From Alphaproteobacteria bacterium (GTDB lineage Bacteria; Pseudomonadota; Alphaproteobacteria; Sphingomonadales; Sphingomonadaceae), in NCBI GenBank assembly GCA_003241875.1, contig QBLU01000022.1:1-48375 (forward strand): DNA of 48,375 bases, read 5' to 3'. Made by a program: the position numbers and the translations under genes. Below the pieces are notes generated by a model that did not search any database, was not told the DNA's origin, and saw nothing but the letters and a program-made list of their open reading frames with translations. Position 1 is the first letter of the stretch. The number at the start of each line of letters is the position of its first letter. Below, in pieces: positions 17,137-25,339 of the stretch.

Positions 17137-18441
17137 TCAGGCGACCTCCATGCCCGGGACGATCTCCGGCTCGATATGCTCGGGCAGCGCGATCCGCTCG
17201 GGCAGCGCCGTCATCTTGACCGGGTCGTGCTGGCGGATGAACTTTTCCACCACCGGCGCGATCGTCTCGCGCCACTTGCGACCGTTGAAGATGCCATAAT
17301 GGCCGGCGCCCTCGGCCATGAAATAGGCCTTCTTGTCCTCCGCCAGCCCGGTGGCGATCTCCAGCGCCGCCTTGGTCTGGCCCAGCCCCGAGATATCGTC
17401 GCGCTCGCCCTCGATCGCCAGCAGCGCGGTGCGGGTGATGGCCTCCGGCTTCACCAGCTGGCCGCGATGGACAAACTCGCCCTTGGCGATCGCCTGGCGC
17501 TGGAACACGACATCGATGGTCTGCAGGTAGAATTCCGCCGTCATGTCGCAGACCGAGCGATATTCCTCATAAAAGGCCTTGGTGGCCGCGGCGCTGTCGT
17601 CGTCGCCATCGACGAGGTGCTTGAACAGCTCCCAATGCGATTTCATGTGGTTGGCCAGGTTCATCGACATGAAGCCGGCGAGCTGCAGAAAGCCCGGATA
17701 AACCTTGCGGCCGGCCCCCGGATACAGCCCCGGCACCGTCGCGATGACATTCTGTTCGAACCAGGCATAGGGCCGTTCGGTGGCGAGATCGTCGACCGAT
17801 GTCGGCGCGCGGCGGGTATCGACCGGCCCGCCCATCATGGTCAGCGTCAGCGGCGTCGCCGGATTGTCATTGGCCGACATATAGGCGACCGCGGCATAGC
17901 AGGGCACCGCCGGCTGGCAGACCGCCAGCATGTGCGCGCCCGGGCCGACGACGCCGGCGAATTCGATGATGTAGTCGATGTAATCGTTCAGGTCGAAACG
18001 GCCTTCCGACGCCGGCACCATCTTGGCGTCGCGCCAGTCGGTGACATAAACATCATGGTCGGGCAGCAGGCGCTCCACAGTGCCACGCAGCAGCGTCGCA
18101 TAATGGCCCGACATCGGCGTGACGATCAGCACGCGCGGGTCGTTGCGGCCGCTGACGGCGCGGGTGAAATGCTTCAACTGGCCGAACGGCTTGCGGGCCA
18201 CGATCTCCTCGCTGACCGCGATGCTGACGCCATCGATGATGGCGGTGTCGAGGCCGAAATCCGGCTTGCCGCGCGGCGCATTGGCATGCGCAAAGACTTC
18301 GAGGCCACGCGCCAGGATCGGGCTGGTCGGCATGAACGACATCGGGTTGGAGGCGCTGAGCAGCCATTCGGAACTGGTCTGCGCCAGCGAACCCAGGCCG
18401 CCAAGCCAAGCCCGCTGCATTTCATAGGCCGTGTAGAGCAT
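17137..18441 (-). CDS. phaZ: Intracellular polyhydroxybutyrate depolymerase
   Basis: A 434-residue cytoplasmic PHB depolymerase of the alphaproteobacterial/Ralstonia PhaZ type. The alpha/beta hydrolase core has PRVLIVTPMSGHYATLLRGTVE, the DHDVYVTDWRDA segment, and the nucleophile motif AVCQPAVP with Cys175 in place of the usual Ser, which is typical of this family. It also has MMGGPVDTRRAPT, the acid Asp in LLAIEGERDDISGLGQT and the His in EGAGHYGIFNGRKW. It degrades stored PHB granules to 3-hydroxybutyrate. No PHB synthase or phasin is in the window. The ATG has AGGGA upstream. Confidence 0.93.
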   Translation of the reverse strand: MLYTAYEMQRAWLGGLGSLAQTSSEWLLSASNPMSFMPTSPILARGLEVFAHANAPRGKPDFGLDTAIIDGVSIAVSEEIVARKPFGQLKHFTRAVSGRNDPRVLIVTPMSGHYATLLRGTVERLLPDHDVYVTDWRDAKMVPASEGRFDLNDYIDYIIEFAGVVGPGAHMLAVCQPAVPCYAAVAYMSANDNPATPLTLTMMGGPVDTRRAPTSVDDLATERPYAWFEQNVIATVPGLYPGAGRKVYPGFLQLAGFMSMNLANHMKSHWELFKHLVDGDDDSAAATKAFYEEYRSVCDMTAEFYLQTIDVVFQRQAIAKGEFVHRGQLVKPEAITRTALLAIEGERDDISGLGQTKAALEIATGLAEDKKAYFMAEGAGHYGIFNGRKWRETIAPVVEKFIRQHDPVKMTALPERIALPEHIEPEIVPGMEVA

Positions 18442-18635
18442 CGTGTTTCCCTATTTGTCCGGACATTTGCCGGGACGTCGTCGCGCATGCCATATCGCAG
18501 GTGCAGCATAAAGCGCAGAAACGTCGCGGACACCATCCTTTATGATAAGACGGTAACGACCAAAGCGCGCGGCGGCTGCGAGATGTGACGCCGGGGGCGC
18601 ATTGAGCCGCACTCAAACCCCTGCTATCAGGCCCG

Positions 18636-20429
18636 ATGGCCACAAAATCCGACCTGCCGCCGCCCGAGCAGCGCAAGCTCAGCAACCTGTCACTGCTGTG
18701 GAGCTTCGTCCGGTCGTACCCCGCGCACCTGGCCGCGGCGCTGACCGCGCTGGTTGTCGCCGCGCTCGCCACCCTCGCCATCCCGCAGCGGCTGAAGCTC
18801 GTCGTCGACAACGGCTTTGCCGCCGGTTCCGACCCTTCGACCATCGCGCCGTTCTTCTGGGCCATGCTCGGCATCGTGCTGCTGCTCGGCATCGCCACGG
18901 CGTTCCGCTTCTACTTCGTCAGCTGGATCGGGGAACGCGTCGTCGCCGATCTGCGCAAGGCGGTGCAGTCGCACCTGCTGACGCTCGACCCGGTGTTCTT
19001 CGAGATCAACCGCCCCGCCGAAATCGCCTCGCGCCTGACCAGCGACACCGCTGTCATCGAACAGGTCGTCTCCACCTCCGCATCGCTGGCGCTGCGCAAC
19101 ACCGCCACCGGCATCGGCGGCATCATCTTCATGTTCACCCTGGCGCCCAAGCTGACCGGGCTGATGCTGCTCGTCATCCCGGTGACGATGGTGCCGATCA
19201 TCCTGCTCGGCCGCCGCGTCCGCACCGTCGCGCGCACCAGCCAGGATCGCATCGCCGATGTCGGCACGATGGTCGCGGAGGTGCTCGGCGCCATCAAGAT
19301 CGTCCAGGCCTTCACCCAGGAACGCCGCGAGGCCGGCCGCTTCGGTGCTGCCGTCGAAAGCGCCTTTATCACCGCCAAAAAGCGCATCCTGCTGCGCGCC
19401 GGCATGACCGCCGTCGTCATCACGCTGATCTTCGGCGCCATCACCCTCGTCCTGTGGCAGGGCGCGCTCGACGTCATCTCCGGCAACCTGACCGGTGGCA
19501 CCATCGCCGCCTTCATCTTCTATGCCGTCATCGTTGCCGGCGCCTTCGGCACGCTGACCGAGGTCTATGGCGATTTCATGCGCGCCGCCGGCGCCAGCGG
19601 CCGCATGCGCGAGCTGCTCGCCGACCGGCCCGGTATCCGCGCCCCCGACAACGCCACGCCGCTGCCGGTGCCGCCGCGTGGCGCACTGTGCCTCGACCAT
19701 GTCACCTTCCACTATCCGTCAAAGCCCGACGGCGCCGCGCTGATCGACTTCTCGCTCGACATCGCCGCCGGTGAGACGGTCGCCGTCGTCGGCCCCTCGG
19801 GGGCCGGCAAGTCGACGCTGTTCCAGCTCGTCCAGCGCTTTTACGACCCGGAGGCCGGCCAGATCCGCCTCGACGGCGTGCCGCTGGTCGCCGCCGATCC
19901 GGAGGAGGTCCGCGCCCGCATCGCCGTGGTGCCGCAAGAAACCATGGTCTTTGCCGCCAGCGCCTTTGAGAACATCCGCTATGGCCGGCCGAGCGCCACC
20001 GAGGCCGAGGTCTGGGCCGCCGCCGAAGCCGCCCATGCCGATATATTTTTGAAACAGCTGCCCGACGGCATCCACAGCTTTTTGGGCGAGGCCGGCACCC
20101 GCCTGTCGGGCGGCCAGCGCCAGCGCCTCGCCATTGCCCGCGCCATCCTGCGCGACGCGCCAATCCTGCTGCTCGACGAAGCCACCAGCGCGCTCGACAG
20201 CGAAAGCGAGCGGCTGGTCCAGCACGCGCTCGAAGGGCTGATGCAGGGCAAGACCACCCTCGTCATCGCGCATCGCCTCGCCACCGTCCGCAATGCCGAT
20301 CGCATCATCGTCATGGACGGCGGCCGCATCGTCGCCGAGGGCCCCCACGACCGGCTGATCAAGCAGGGCGGCCTTTATGCCAAGCTGGCGCGGCTGCAGT
20401 TCGAGCAGGTCCAGCCGCAGGTGGCGTGA
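18636..20429 (+). CDS. ABC exporter, fused membrane and ATPase domains (MsbA/LmrA type)
   Basis: A 597-residue half-transporter. Six membrane segments span about residues 25-320, with coupling-helix sequences such as DPVFFEINRPAEIASRLTSDT and EVLGAIKIVQAFTQE. The ATPase domain has VAVVGPSGAGKST (Walker A, residue about 385), the Q loop VVPQETMVFA, signature RLSGGQRQR, Walker B ILLLDEATSALD and the switch His in VIAHRLATVRNADRI. Such dimeric exporters move lipids or hydrophobic compounds from the inner membrane; substrate unknown. It is divergent from phaZ with a 194-bp gap. The ribosome binding site is weak (AGG). Confidence 0.92.
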   Translation: MATKSDLPPPEQRKLSNLSLLWSFVRSYPAHLAAALTALVVAALATLAIPQRLKLVVDNGFAAGSDPSTIAPFFWAMLGIVLLLGIATAFRFYFVSWIGERVVADLRKAVQSHLLTLDPVFFEINRPAEIASRLTSDTAVIEQVVSTSASLALRNTATGIGGIIFMFTLAPKLTGLMLLVIPVTMVPIILLGRRVRTVARTSQDRIADVGTMVAEVLGAIKIVQAFTQERREAGRFGAAVESAFITAKKRILLRAGMTAVVITLIFGAITLVLWQGALDVISGNLTGGTIAAFIFYAVIVAGAFGTLTEVYGDFMRAAGASGRMRELLADRPGIRAPDNATPLPVPPRGALCLDHVTFHYPSKPDGAALIDFSLDIAAGETVAVVGPSGAGKSTLFQLVQRFYDPEAGQIRLDGVPLVAADPEEVRARIAVVPQETMVFAASAFENIRYGRPSATEAEVWAAAEAAHADIFLKQLPDGIHSFLGEAGTRLSGGQRQRLAIARAILRDAPILLLDEATSALDSESERLVQHALEGLMQGKTTLVIAHRLATVRNADRIIVMDGGRIVAEGPHDRLIKQGGLYAKLARLQFEQVQPQVA

Positions 20430-20492
20430 GACCGGACCCGAGACGCCGCCTGGCCGCTCGCGCCTCGTCTCGTCACCACAACGGTTATTTTC

Positions 20493-20517
20493 GGAACATC
20501 GTTTCGGCTGCTGCGTT
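20493..20517 (+). promoter_or_regulatory. EcfG (general stress response) promoter
   Basis: GGAAC at 20493-20497 and CGTT at 20514-20517 are separated by exactly 16 bases. This is a perfect match to the GGAAC-N16-CGTT consensus of the alphaproteobacterial sigma factor EcfG. It lies about 57 bases upstream of the ATG of the three-repeat exported protein, and no other gene could use it. Confidence 0.8.
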
Positions 20518-20574
20518 TATGTCGCAGTCAGCCAGGGCGCGACAGCCGCGGCCCGAAAAAGAGAGATATTCGTG

Positions 20575-21507
20575 ATGAAATCCAGAATTTTGATCGCCGC
20601 AGCCGGTGTCGCATTGTCGATGTCCACCGCCGCCGCGGCCCAGGTCCAGAACCAGCAGGGCGACATCTTCTCGCAACTTCTTGGTTCGATCTTCGGCAAC
20701 AACCAGCAAGCCAGCGAGCAGACGCTCGAATCCGATTGGAACCAGGGGCAGCGGCCCTTCGAGCAGCGCCGCGGCCGGCTGGAGGAGCGGATCGACACCG
20801 CCGTTCGCGACGGCTCGATGAGCCGGACCGAGGCCGATCGGGTGCGGCGGGAGTATGACGATATCGTTCGGCTCGAGGGACAATATGCGGCCAATGGCTC
20901 CGTTTCGCCGCAGCAGCGCACGGAACTGCGCACACGCTATCGGGCGCTCACCCAGCGGGTCCGTAGCCAGGGCGCTGGCCAAGGCTTCGGCCAGGGCGCT
21001 GGCCCGGGTCTTGGCCAGGGCGGCTATCAGAACGACGGTCGCTGGCAGCCGCTGTCGACGCGCAATGCCGAATTCGAACAGCGCATTGCCGCCGGCCTGC
21101 AGAACCGCAGCCTGAGCCAGGCCGACGCCACGCGGCTGCGTGCCGATTGGCGGGCGCTGGCGCAGGTCGAAACCGGTTACATGCGCAACGGCATCGATGC
21201 CCGCGAGCAGGCCGACCTGTCGTCGCGGTACAATGCGATCGACAACCGCCTCGGCGGCAGCATCGGCAGCGGTTACGGCAATGACCGCAACACAGCGCGC
21301 TGGCGCCAGATGGAAACCCGACTTGCCACGGCCGAGCGCAACGGCAGCATCAACCGCAACGACGCCGTCCAGATGCGCGCGCAGTTGAGCGACCTGGCAC
21401 GACTCGATACCGCCTATGCCGCTGGCGGCTACAGCGCCGACGAGCGGAGTTATCTGACCCGCCGCTATGGCGAGCTGGACGCGGCCATGGGCAACAACCG
21501 GCGCTGA
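20575..21507 (+). CDS. Exported protein with three 64-residue internal repeats
   Basis: A 310-residue protein with a signal peptide (MKSRILIAAAGVALSMSTAAAAQ). The mature part has a Gln/Asn-rich lead (about 24-62) and three homologous helical repeats at about 65-128, 163-226 and 243-306. The shared repeat pattern is: a helix ending R-x3-[LFM]-E-x-R-[IL], then [NDR]-[GR]-S-[ILM]-[NS]-[RQ]-x-[DE]-A, a second helix R-x2-[WYL]-x2-[IL], then Y-x3-[GN]-G, and an [ST/R]-RY terminal motif. Repeats 1 and 2 are joined by a Gly/Gln-rich linker (133-151). No catalytic motif is seen. GAGAGATA precedes the ATG. A perfect EcfG promoter lies upstream, so expression in general stress is inferred. I do not recognise the family; a cell-envelope structural or chaperone-like role is only a guess. 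Confidence 0.88.
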   Translation: MKSRILIAAAGVALSMSTAAAAQVQNQQGDIFSQLLGSIFGNNQQASEQTLESDWNQGQRPFEQRRGRLEERIDTAVRDGSMSRTEADRVRREYDDIVRLEGQYAANGSVSPQQRTELRTRYRALTQRVRSQGAGQGFGQGAGPGLGQGGYQNDGRWQPLSTRNAEFEQRIAAGLQNRSLSQADATRLRADWRALAQVETGYMRNGIDAREQADLSSRYNAIDNRLGGSIGSGYGNDRNTARWRQMETRLATAERNGSINRNDAVQMRAQLSDLARLDTAYAAGGYSADERSYLTRRYGELDAAMGNNRR

Positions 21508-21547
21508 TCCGAAGCCCGGGTGCAGGTTTAAGTTCCTGTACCCGGCC

Positions 21548-22312
21548 CTACTGGGCGGTATAGCCGCCGTCGACGACGAGTTCCGCGCCGGTCATGAAGC
21601 TCGATTCATCCGACGCCAGGAACACCACGGCATCGGCGATCTCGCGCGGCACGCCGAAGCGCGCCATCGGGTGCGCGGCGATCAGCGCGTCGCGCATCTC
21701 GTTGCCATTTTCGGACGCCTGCAGCGCGTTCGCCACCATCGGCGTGTCGATGAAGCCGGGATGGACCGAATTGACCCGGATGCCGAGCGGGGCCCATTCG
21801 ACCGCGGCCGCCTTGGTCAGCAGCAGCACCCCGCCCTTCGACGCGCAATAGGCGGCGGCGTTGGGAATGGCGACCTTGCCGAGGATAGACGACAGGTTGA
21901 TCACAGATCCGCCCTGCACCGCCAGCGCCGGCCCGGCGTACCGCAGCCCCAGGAAGACGCCGTCGAGGTTGATCGACAGGATACGCCGCCAGTCCTCCAG
22001 GCTGTGGGTCATAAGGTCCAGCGAACTGCTGGCGATGCCGGCGTTGTTGACGAGGATATCGAGCTTGCCGAATAGCTCGACGGCGGCGGCGACCGCGGCC
22101 GTCCAGTCGCCCTCGCTGGCGACGTCGTGAAGGCAAAACGCCGCCTGGCCCCCGGCGGCGACAATCGCCAGCGCCACGGCCTCGCCGGCCGGATCGCGAT
22201 CGGTAAGCAGCACCGCGGCGCCTTCACCGGCCAGCCGCCGCGCGGTTTCGGCACCGAGCCCCATCGCCGCGCCGGTGACCAGCGCGACCTTGCCTGCAAC
22301 ACGTCCCGCCAT
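21548..22312 (-). CDS. SDR family oxidoreductase
   Basis: A 254-residue classical short-chain dehydrogenase/reductase. It has the NAD(P)-binding TGAAMGLGAETARRLA, an acidic residue at the end of the second strand (LLTDRD) that favours NAD(H), NNAGIASSS, the catalytic Ser in VINLSSILGKVAIPNAAAYCASKGG with Tyr-x3-Lys, and HPGFIDTPM after the catalytic site. The C-terminal VFLASDESSFMTGAELVVDGGYTAQ is the usual ending. It resembles cyclopentanol or hydroxysteroid dehydrogenase-like members; the substrate cannot be told. The ATG has AAGGGGG upstream. Confidence 0.9.
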   Translation of the reverse strand: MAGRVAGKVALVTGAAMGLGAETARRLAGEGAAVLLTDRDPAGEAVALAIVAAGGQAAFCLHDVASEGDWTAAVAAAVELFGKLDILVNNAGIASSSLDLMTHSLEDWRRILSINLDGVFLGLRYAGPALAVQGGSVINLSSILGKVAIPNAAAYCASKGGVLLLTKAAAVEWAPLGIRVNSVHPGFIDTPMVANALQASENGNEMRDALIAAHPMARFGVPREIADAVVFLASDESSFMTGAELVVDGGYTAQ

Positions 22313-22381
22313 GATCGTCCCCCTTTTCGCGCCAGCCTAGACCGGCTTTCAGCTGCGTAGAAGCACAAAGCCCGCCGAGTT

Positions 22382-22444
22382 GAGCGTGTCGAAGCCGCGC
22401 CGCAGGATGGTGCGCGCCGGGGCTTCGACAAGCCCAGCCTGAGC
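22382..22444. repeat. Degenerate inverted repeat, family C (GCTTCGACAAGC type)
   Basis: GAGCGTGTCGAAGCC at 22382-22396 and GGCTTCGACAAGCCCAGCCTGAGC at 22421-22444 are imperfect reverse complements. The sequence is a diverged copy of the perfect 27-bp inverted repeat at 44336-44413. It lies in the 291-bp gap between the SDR gene and the exbD terminator; no gene is seen in that gap. Confidence 0.8.
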
Positions 22445-22494
22445 CGTTCAACGCAGGTGCGATCGATTCCGGGCGTCGGGGTCGGACCGGCAAA

Positions 22495-22520
22495 GAAAAA
22501 GCGCGGGACCAGGCCCGCGC
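22495..22520 (-). terminator. Rho-independent terminator of the tonB-exbBDD operon
   Basis: Read on the minus strand, GCGCGGG, a 6-base loop and CCCGCGC form a perfect 7-bp stem, followed by TTTTTC. It lies 84 bp beyond the stop of the last exbD gene. Confidence 0.85.
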
Positions 22521-22603
22521 TCCTTCAGATACATTCGGTCAGCGAGAGCGCCTGACGTCGGACTGCGGCACAATCCTGCCGTCCGGCGCGGCCGCGCGGC
22601 CCC

Positions 22604-23026
22604 CTATTCGGCGTAGGCTTCGTTCCCGACAAACCCCATCTTGGTGATGCCGGCCTTCTGGGCTTCCGCCATCACCTTGTTGACCGCGTCATACTTGGCC
22701 AGGCCCTCGGGGCGCAGGCGAAGTTCGGGCTGGGTCGGCAAGGCAGCGGCCTGCTTCAGATAGCTGCGCAACGTCGGGATATCGACTTCGGTCTTGTTCC
22801 AGTAGATGTTGGACAGGAAATCGATATCGATCTGGTTGAACGTCGGATCGACATCCGAAGGGTTCGGGTTCGGCGGCGGCAGGTCCAGCTTCACGGCGTG
22901 GGTCTGCACCGGGATGGTGATGATGAACATGATCAGCAGCACGAGCATGACGTCGATCAGCGGCGTCGTGTTCATGTCGTTCATCGGGGCGTCTTCGGCG
23001 CCCCCGCTGCCCACTGACATTGACAT
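22604..23026 (-). CDS. exbD: ExbD/TolR family biopolymer transport protein (second copy)
   Basis: A 140-residue protein with a short cytoplasmic N-terminus, the conserved NDMNTTPLIDVMLVLLIMFIITIPV membrane helix containing the proton-path Asp, and a periplasmic domain with KLDLP, EVDIPTLRSYLKQA, ELRLRPEG and DAVNKVMAEAQKAGITKMGFVGN. It works with ExbB to turn proton flow into TonB motion. It is the last gene of the cluster, 53 bp after the first exbD, and is followed by a terminator. The periplasmic part differs strongly from the neighbouring copy. The ATG has AGGAG upstream. Confidence 0.93.
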   Translation of the reverse strand: MSMSVGSGGAEDAPMNDMNTTPLIDVMLVLLIMFIITIPVQTHAVKLDLPPPNPNPSDVDPTFNQIDIDFLSNIYWNKTEVDIPTLRSYLKQAAALPTQPELRLRPEGLAKYDAVNKVMAEAQKAGITKMGFVGNEAYAE

Positions 23027-23079
23027 GGACTAAACTCCTGGATTGCGATCGCGGGACGGCATCACCGCCCCGCGGGATT

Positions 23080-23553
23080 TCAGCGGGTAACTTCGCCGGG
23101 GACGGGTTCCGAGATGAAACCGATCTTGACGAAACCGGCACGCTGCATCGTGTAGATCACGCCGCCGACGCACCGATATTCCATGTCCTTGTCACCGCGG
23201 ATATGGACCTCGGGAAGCTCGATCTTGCCGCCGAGCTTCTCCTGCCGGGCGATCTCGGCCTTCAACGCCGCAACGCCCTTGTCGAGCAGCTGCTGCTTTG
23301 AATCCATCCGGATCTGGCCCCAGTAGGTATCGCAGTTCGCATCCACCGACAGCAGCACATTCTCGGGCTTCGTCGTCGTCGGCAGGTTGGTCACGGTCGG
23401 CAGTCGCAACGGCACGGTCTGGATCACGACCGGCACGGTGATGAGGAAGATGATGAGGAGAACCAGCATGACGTCGACCAGCGGCGTCGTGTTGATCTCC
23501 GTCATCGGGCCTTCTTCACCGTTTTCGTCCGGCGATCCGATGTTCATCGACAT
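23080..23553 (-). CDS. exbD: ExbD/TolR family biopolymer transport protein (first copy)
   Basis: A 157-residue paralogue of the downstream gene. The N-terminus PMTEINTTPLVDVMLVLLIIFLITVPVVIQ holds the membrane helix and its proton-path Asp. The periplasmic part has LPTVTNLPTTTKPENVLLSVDANCDTYW, LKAEIARQEKLGGKIELPEVHIRGDKDMEYR, then VIYTMQRAGFVKIGFISEP. Two Cys (NCDTYW and EYRCVGG) are in the periplasmic domain and could pair. It lies 28 bp after exbB. Tandem, non-identical exbD genes behind exbB are known in sphingomonads and xanthomonads. Confidence 0.93.
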   Translation of the reverse strand: MSMNIGSPDENGEEGPMTEINTTPLVDVMLVLLIIFLITVPVVIQTVPLRLPTVTNLPTTTKPENVLLSVDANCDTYWGQIRMDSKQQLLDKGVAALKAEIARQEKLGGKIELPEVHIRGDKDMEYRCVGGVIYTMQRAGFVKIGFISEPVPGEVTR

Positions 23554-23581
23554 GGGTCAGATGCCCTTTCCGGCTCGCGTT

Positions 23582-24316
23582 TCAGCGAGCCTGCGGCTTG
23601 ACGGCGGCGGGAGCTGCGGCAGTCGCGACAACGGCCGGCTGCGGCACGCGCGCACCCGAAACCAGGGCGCCATGAACATCGGCCGAGAAGTTGTTGAGCT
23701 TGTCGGAGACGTCCTTGTTGCGACGGATCAGCCAGTTGTAGCCGAGCACGGCCGGCACGGCGACGAACAGGCCGATGGCGGTCATGATCAGGGCTTCACC
23801 GACCGGGCCGGCAACCTTGTCGATCGATGCCTGGCCGGCGATGCCGATGTTGATGAGGGCGCGATAGATACCGATAACGGTGCCCATCAGACCGATGAAC
23901 GGCGCGGTCGAACCGACCGAGGCGAGGAAGGCGAGGCCGCCGGTCAGCTTCGACGCCACAGCGGCGGTCGAACGGTTCAGCGCCATCGTCACCCACTCGT
24001 GCTGGTCGATCTTGTCGGTCAGGCGACCTTCGTGATGGTCCGAAGCGCGCAGGCCGTCGTCGACGATCTGCTTGAACGGGGAGTTCTTCGCGAGCTTCGA
24101 AGCGCCGCTCTTGAGGTCGGGGGCGCTCCAGAACTTCTTTTCCAGCTCGCTGGCTTCGCCGAGCACCTTACGCTGATCGATGTACTTGGTGATGATGATG
24201 TACCAGGACACGAACGACATGAAGACCAGCACGGCAAAGATCGCCTGAGCGATGATGCCGCCCTGCTGCAGCGACGCTACCAGGCCATAGGGGTTTTCGG
24301 CTGCGACTGTTTCCAT
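23582..24316 (-). CDS. exbB: ExbB (MotA/TolQ/ExbB proton channel)
   Basis: A 244-residue inner-membrane protein with three membrane segments: IIAQAIFAVLVFMSFVSWYIIITKYI near the N-terminus, GGLAFLASVGSTAPFIGLMGTVIGIYRAL in the middle, and GEALIMTAIGLFVAVPAVLGYNWLI. The cytoplasmic loop lies between the first and second. The STAPFIGLMGTV motif is family-specific. It ends with an Ala/Pro-rich tail. The ATG at 24314-24316 has GAGGGA upstream; the 20 codons further upstream are not conserved. It is cotranscribed with tonB and both exbD genes to energise TonB-dependent receptors such as the one at 10804-13434. Confidence 0.95.
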   Translation of the reverse strand: METVAAENPYGLVASLQQGGIIAQAIFAVLVFMSFVSWYIIITKYIDQRKVLGEASELEKKFWSAPDLKSGASKLAKNSPFKQIVDDGLRASDHHEGRLTDKIDQHEWVTMALNRSTAAVASKLTGGLAFLASVGSTAPFIGLMGTVIGIYRALINIGIAGQASIDKVAGPVGEALIMTAIGLFVAVPAVLGYNWLIRRNKDVSDKLNNFSADVHGALVSGARVPQPAVVATAAAPAAVKPQAR

Positions 24317-24394
24317 TTTGATTTCCCTCGATATATTTCGTTGTTTCAGGTCATTCGGGTCCGTGCCGGGATCCATCCCCCCGGCGCGGCCAGA

Positions 24395-25048
24395 TCAGCG
24401 CGCGTCGGTCAGTTTCCAGCGAACCGGCTGGGTCTTGGTTTCCGCAACCGGCTTGCCATCGCGGGTTGCAGGGTTGAACCGGAACCGGCGCTTGATGATG
24501 TTGCAGGTCGCCTCGTCGAGCCGCGGGAAGCCGCTCGACTGGGTTACCTGGCACTCGGTCACCCGGCCGTCGGGCGCAACCACATAGCTGACGCGAGTGG
24601 TGCCCGATTCTTCGGCGCGGCGTGACGCATCCGGGAAATCATCGTCTGAGAAGGAATTGCCACGACCCTTGGGCGTTGCCGGCGTCGGCGCGGCCGTCGG
24701 GGCCGGCGCGGGTGGCGCCGGCGGAGCGGGTGGCGCGAACACCGGCGGCTGCGGTGCCGGCACGGTGGTCTGGGTGGTGATCGTCGGCGGTGCCTCGGAC
24801 TGGATCGAAACCTCCGGCGGCGGGACGTACGGCGGAATCTCGACGTCCTTGGGCGGCGGCGGCGGCGGTTCGTCAGGCGGCGGTGCCTCTTCCTTGACGT
24901 TCACCGTCTCCAGCGGTTTCACGATTGCCTTTACGACCTGCAAAGCAAGGCCGGTGATGAGGGCGTAACCGATGACGACGTGCAGCAAGGCCACGATGAC
25001 CAGCGCAACCATCCGATTTTTGCTCATCCCCTGATCAGCGTAAGCCAT
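24395..25048 (-). CDS. tonB: TonB energy transducer
   Basis: A 217-residue TonB protein. The N-terminus MAYADQGMSKNRMVALVIVALLHVVIGYALITGLAL is one signal-anchor segment. Next come an acidic/proline-rich periplasmic arm (EEAPPPDEPPPPPPKDVEIPPYVPPP and later Pro/Ala repeats) and the C-terminal TonB domain with TRVSYVVAPDGRVTECQVTQSSGFPRLDEATCNIIKRRFRFNPA and the PVRWKL end. It links the proton-powered ExbBD complex to outer-membrane receptors. The MAYADQ start is the form seen in sphingomonads; upstream ATGs in the longer frame are not used. It is the first gene of the cluster. Confidence 0.93.
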   Translation of the reverse strand: MAYADQGMSKNRMVALVIVALLHVVIGYALITGLALQVVKAIVKPLETVNVKEEAPPPDEPPPPPPKDVEIPPYVPPPEVSIQSEAPPTITTQTTVPAPQPPVFAPPAPPAPPAPAPTAAPTPATPKGRGNSFSDDDFPDASRRAEESGTTRVSYVVAPDGRVTECQVTQSSGFPRLDEATCNIIKRRFRFNPATRDGKPVAETKTQPVRWKLTDAR

Positions 25049-25249
25049 GGGCGCTGCGATACTCCTGTGAATGCGAATACGAGGAACGCCGGGGGTCGTC
25101 TCTCCCTCAGCCCGTCGGCGGTCCCTCTCCCGATCATGCTTTAACCGCAACGCGGGCGGCCCCGCAACCGGTTATTGACGCATTGTGGCGCCGCCGCCCC
25201 CCGTTAAACGGCAGGTTTTTTCGTTTCGCCGGCGTGGTCTGTATACAAA

Positions 25250-25279
25250 TTGCTGTCCCGCCCCGGTTCCGCTCATATT
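25250..25279 (+). promoter_or_regulatory. Possible sigma-70-like promoter
   Basis: TTGCTG at 25250-25255 and CATATT at 25274-25279 are 18 bases apart, about 60 bases ahead of the ATG at 25340. The match is partial. The 291-bp gap between tonB and this gene is divergent and must hold promoters for both; nothing else clear is seen in it. Confidence 0.35.
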
Positions 25280-25339
25280 CGACCCCTGCGAAATCGCGCC
25301 GGCGTTGCAGCCGCGCCGGCCGCGGCGTAGACCGTCGCC

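Noticed and set aside
25200-25222. Plus-strand terminator CCGTTAAACGG followed by a T run
   Set aside because: A usable loop leaves only a 3-bp stem, and no plus-strand gene ends upstream of it.
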